From AV69 sp036498205 (GTDB lineage: Bacteria; Verrucomicrobiota; Verrucomicrobiia; Chthoniobacterales; UBA10450): a DNA stretch of 22,934 nt. Within the stretch, counting starts at the first letter, position 1, and each line of letters starts with the position of its first letter. The notes beneath the pieces were generated by a model. It saw only the letters and a list, made by a program, of their open reading frames with translations. It ran no database searches and had not been told where the DNA came from. The stretch spans positions 1-22,934 of the forward strand of contig DASXIC010000082.1 in NCBI GenBank assembly GCA_036498205.1. The letters run 5' to 3'. Below are positions 21,937 to 22,934 of this stretch, piece after piece. The position numbers and the translations under genes are program-made.

Positions 21937-22934
21937 TCAGCCGCGGAAGAAGACGAAGCCGATCAATGCGAGCACCGGCAGCAGTATGGGCAGCGCATAT
22001 TTGACAAAGTAAGACAAGAAACCCGGCGTCTTTGCTTCGCGCGAGTTGGCAATAGCACGGACAAGCAAATTTGGACTGTTGCCGATATAGGTAAGTCCTC
22101 CAAAAAGCGTGGCCGCAATCGAGATGGCACTGAGACGGTTAGCGTGCGCGGCCGCAAATTGCGCAACCTGCACCCTACTATTGATGTCGAGATGATCCAG
22201 ACTGAGCCCGGCAGCAAGGAACGTCAGATAACTCGGGGCGTTATCGAGGACGCCAGAAAGAAGGCCGGTGCTCCAATAAAATTCTGCGTCATTGCCGAGA
22301 TGGAAGCTGGTCGCGTGCAACTCCACGTAGTCGAGCACTGGAATCATCGTCCCGAAGATCCCCAAAAAGATCCATCCCACTTCAATGAGCGGCTGCCAGC
22401 GGAATTCGTTCGCTTCGTAGACCCGCCTTGGCGTTAACCGGTAGGAGCCCGCCGCCAGCGCGATAATAAGGAATTCGCGCAATCCGCTTGCAATGAAAAC
22501 GACGGCAATTAGCAATCCTAATAGGAACAGGAAATTCCATTTTCCCCGGCAGTAGAAATGCGATTCGTGCGCGCGCGGTGCCGAGGGCCGCCGGCGCCAT
22601 GAGATTGTGTCGATGAGAATAAAAATCGACAGCAGCGCCGCCACCGCAAGAAGCCAGGGCCGCCAGCAATGAAGAGCGACCCAAAAAAAAGGAACCCCCT
22701 TCAAGTACCCTAGAAAAAGAGGCGGACCCACGGGCAGCAATGCCCCACCCAGGTTGCTCACCGTGAAAATGAAAAATACCAAATGCGCCGGCCGAAACCG
22801 GGTCCGATTCATCTGCAGCCATGGCCGAATAAGCAGCATCGAGGCCCCGATCGTGCCAATGAAGTTGGCCAGCACAGTCCCGGCGAGTAGCATCGCGCCG
22901 TTGCCGAGCGGTGATGCCGGGCGGGGAATGTGCA
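21937..22934 (-). CDS. Na+/H+ antiporter-like (NhaD/ArsB superfamily) membrane protein, N-terminus cut by window edge
   Basis: The frame continues to the right edge, so the N-terminus is missing. The 332 residues present are almost all membrane helices. ANFIGTIGASMLLIRP, GALLPVGPP, SGVLDNAPSYLTFLA and TYIGNSPNLLVRAIA match the NhaD/CitMHS ion-transporter superfamily; the LDNAP and IGTxGASM motifs favour the NhaD-type sodium/proton antiporter group over citrate or arsenite carriers. The protein ends in a hydrophobic helix followed by FFRG. An in-frame ATG at 22893 falls in the middle of a conserved region and is not the start. It heads the cluster with ribE, aroD and the LON protein as far as visible. 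Confidence 0.88.
   Translation of the reverse strand, partial: HIPRPASPLGNGAMLLAGTVLANFIGTIGASMLLIRPWLQMNRTRFRPAHLVFFIFTVSNLGGALLPVGPPLFLGYLKGVPFFWVALHCWRPWLLAVAALLSIFILIDTISWRRRPSAPRAHESHFYCRGKWNFLFLLGLLIAVVFIASGLREFLIIALAAGSYRLTPRRVYEANEFRWQPLIEVGWIFLGIFGTMIPVLDYVELHATSFHLGNDAEFYWSTGLLSGVLDNAPSYLTFLAAGLSLDHLDINSRVQVAQFAAAHANRLSAISIAATLFGGLTYIGNSPNLLVRAIANSREAKTPGFLSYFVKYALPILLPVLALIGFVFFRG

Noticed and set aside
1..22934. CRISPR arrays, tRNA or rRNA genes, insertion sequences, toxin-antitoxin or phage genes
   Set aside because: None seen on either strand by eye; gene content is housekeeping throughout.

Overview
The window is about 55% GC by eye and gene-dense. It carries mostly housekeeping genes in compact, overlapping clusters. 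Gene content and order suggest a free-living Verrucomicrobiota-type bacterium, perhaps of the soil Chthoniobacterales: split coaC and coaB downstream of trpB-yicC-gmk, RNase HIII, a DUF4388 protein, a three-gene PDH operon and an HU/IHF protein with an extended tail. That placement is inference from protein style; no rRNA or tRNA is present to confirm it. I saw no insertion sequence, prophage, CRISPR array or other sign of recent transfer.

Positions 1-5767 read leftward as one dense block: mutY, trpB, yicC, gmk, coaC, coaB, then a 22-codon lysine-rich mini-gene with its own ribosome-binding site and strong terminator, then an inositol-monophosphatase-type gene cut by the left edge. Many junctions are 4- to 8-base stop/start overlaps, which implies translational coupling. 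The genes cover adenine-glycosylase repair, tryptophan synthesis, an RNase, GMP kinase and two coenzyme A steps.

Positions 5780-8442 read rightward: RNase HIII, a degenerate-receiver/DUF4388 protein overlapping a helical partner of unknown function, and an HU/IHF protein. A large membrane hybrid histidine kinase follows on the minus strand (8451-10949). A roughly 310-base divergent gap separates it from a processive GT2 glycosyltransferase and an L,D-transpeptidase four bases downstream, a likely envelope or exopolysaccharide pair. Next come ribosomal protein S20, a DUF6580-like membrane protein and pyruvate dehydrogenase E1-alpha, E1-beta and E2 (to 17741). No E3 gene is in the window.

The right part holds a leftward DUF1232 protein, a rightward small membrane protein overlapping a dNTP triphosphohydrolase, and a leftward cluster of Na+/H+-antiporter-like protein (cut by the right edge), riboflavin synthase, type I 3-dehydroquinate dehydratase and a stand-alone Lon N-terminal-domain protein.

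Nothing is clearly a new multi-gene defence or mobile system. The items most worth a second look are the lysine-rich mini-gene with its serial hairpins, the Asp-to-Glu change at the MutY catalytic position, the DUF4388 pseudo-receiver pair, and two very small translated-looking elements at gene junctions (18374 and 20497-20574).
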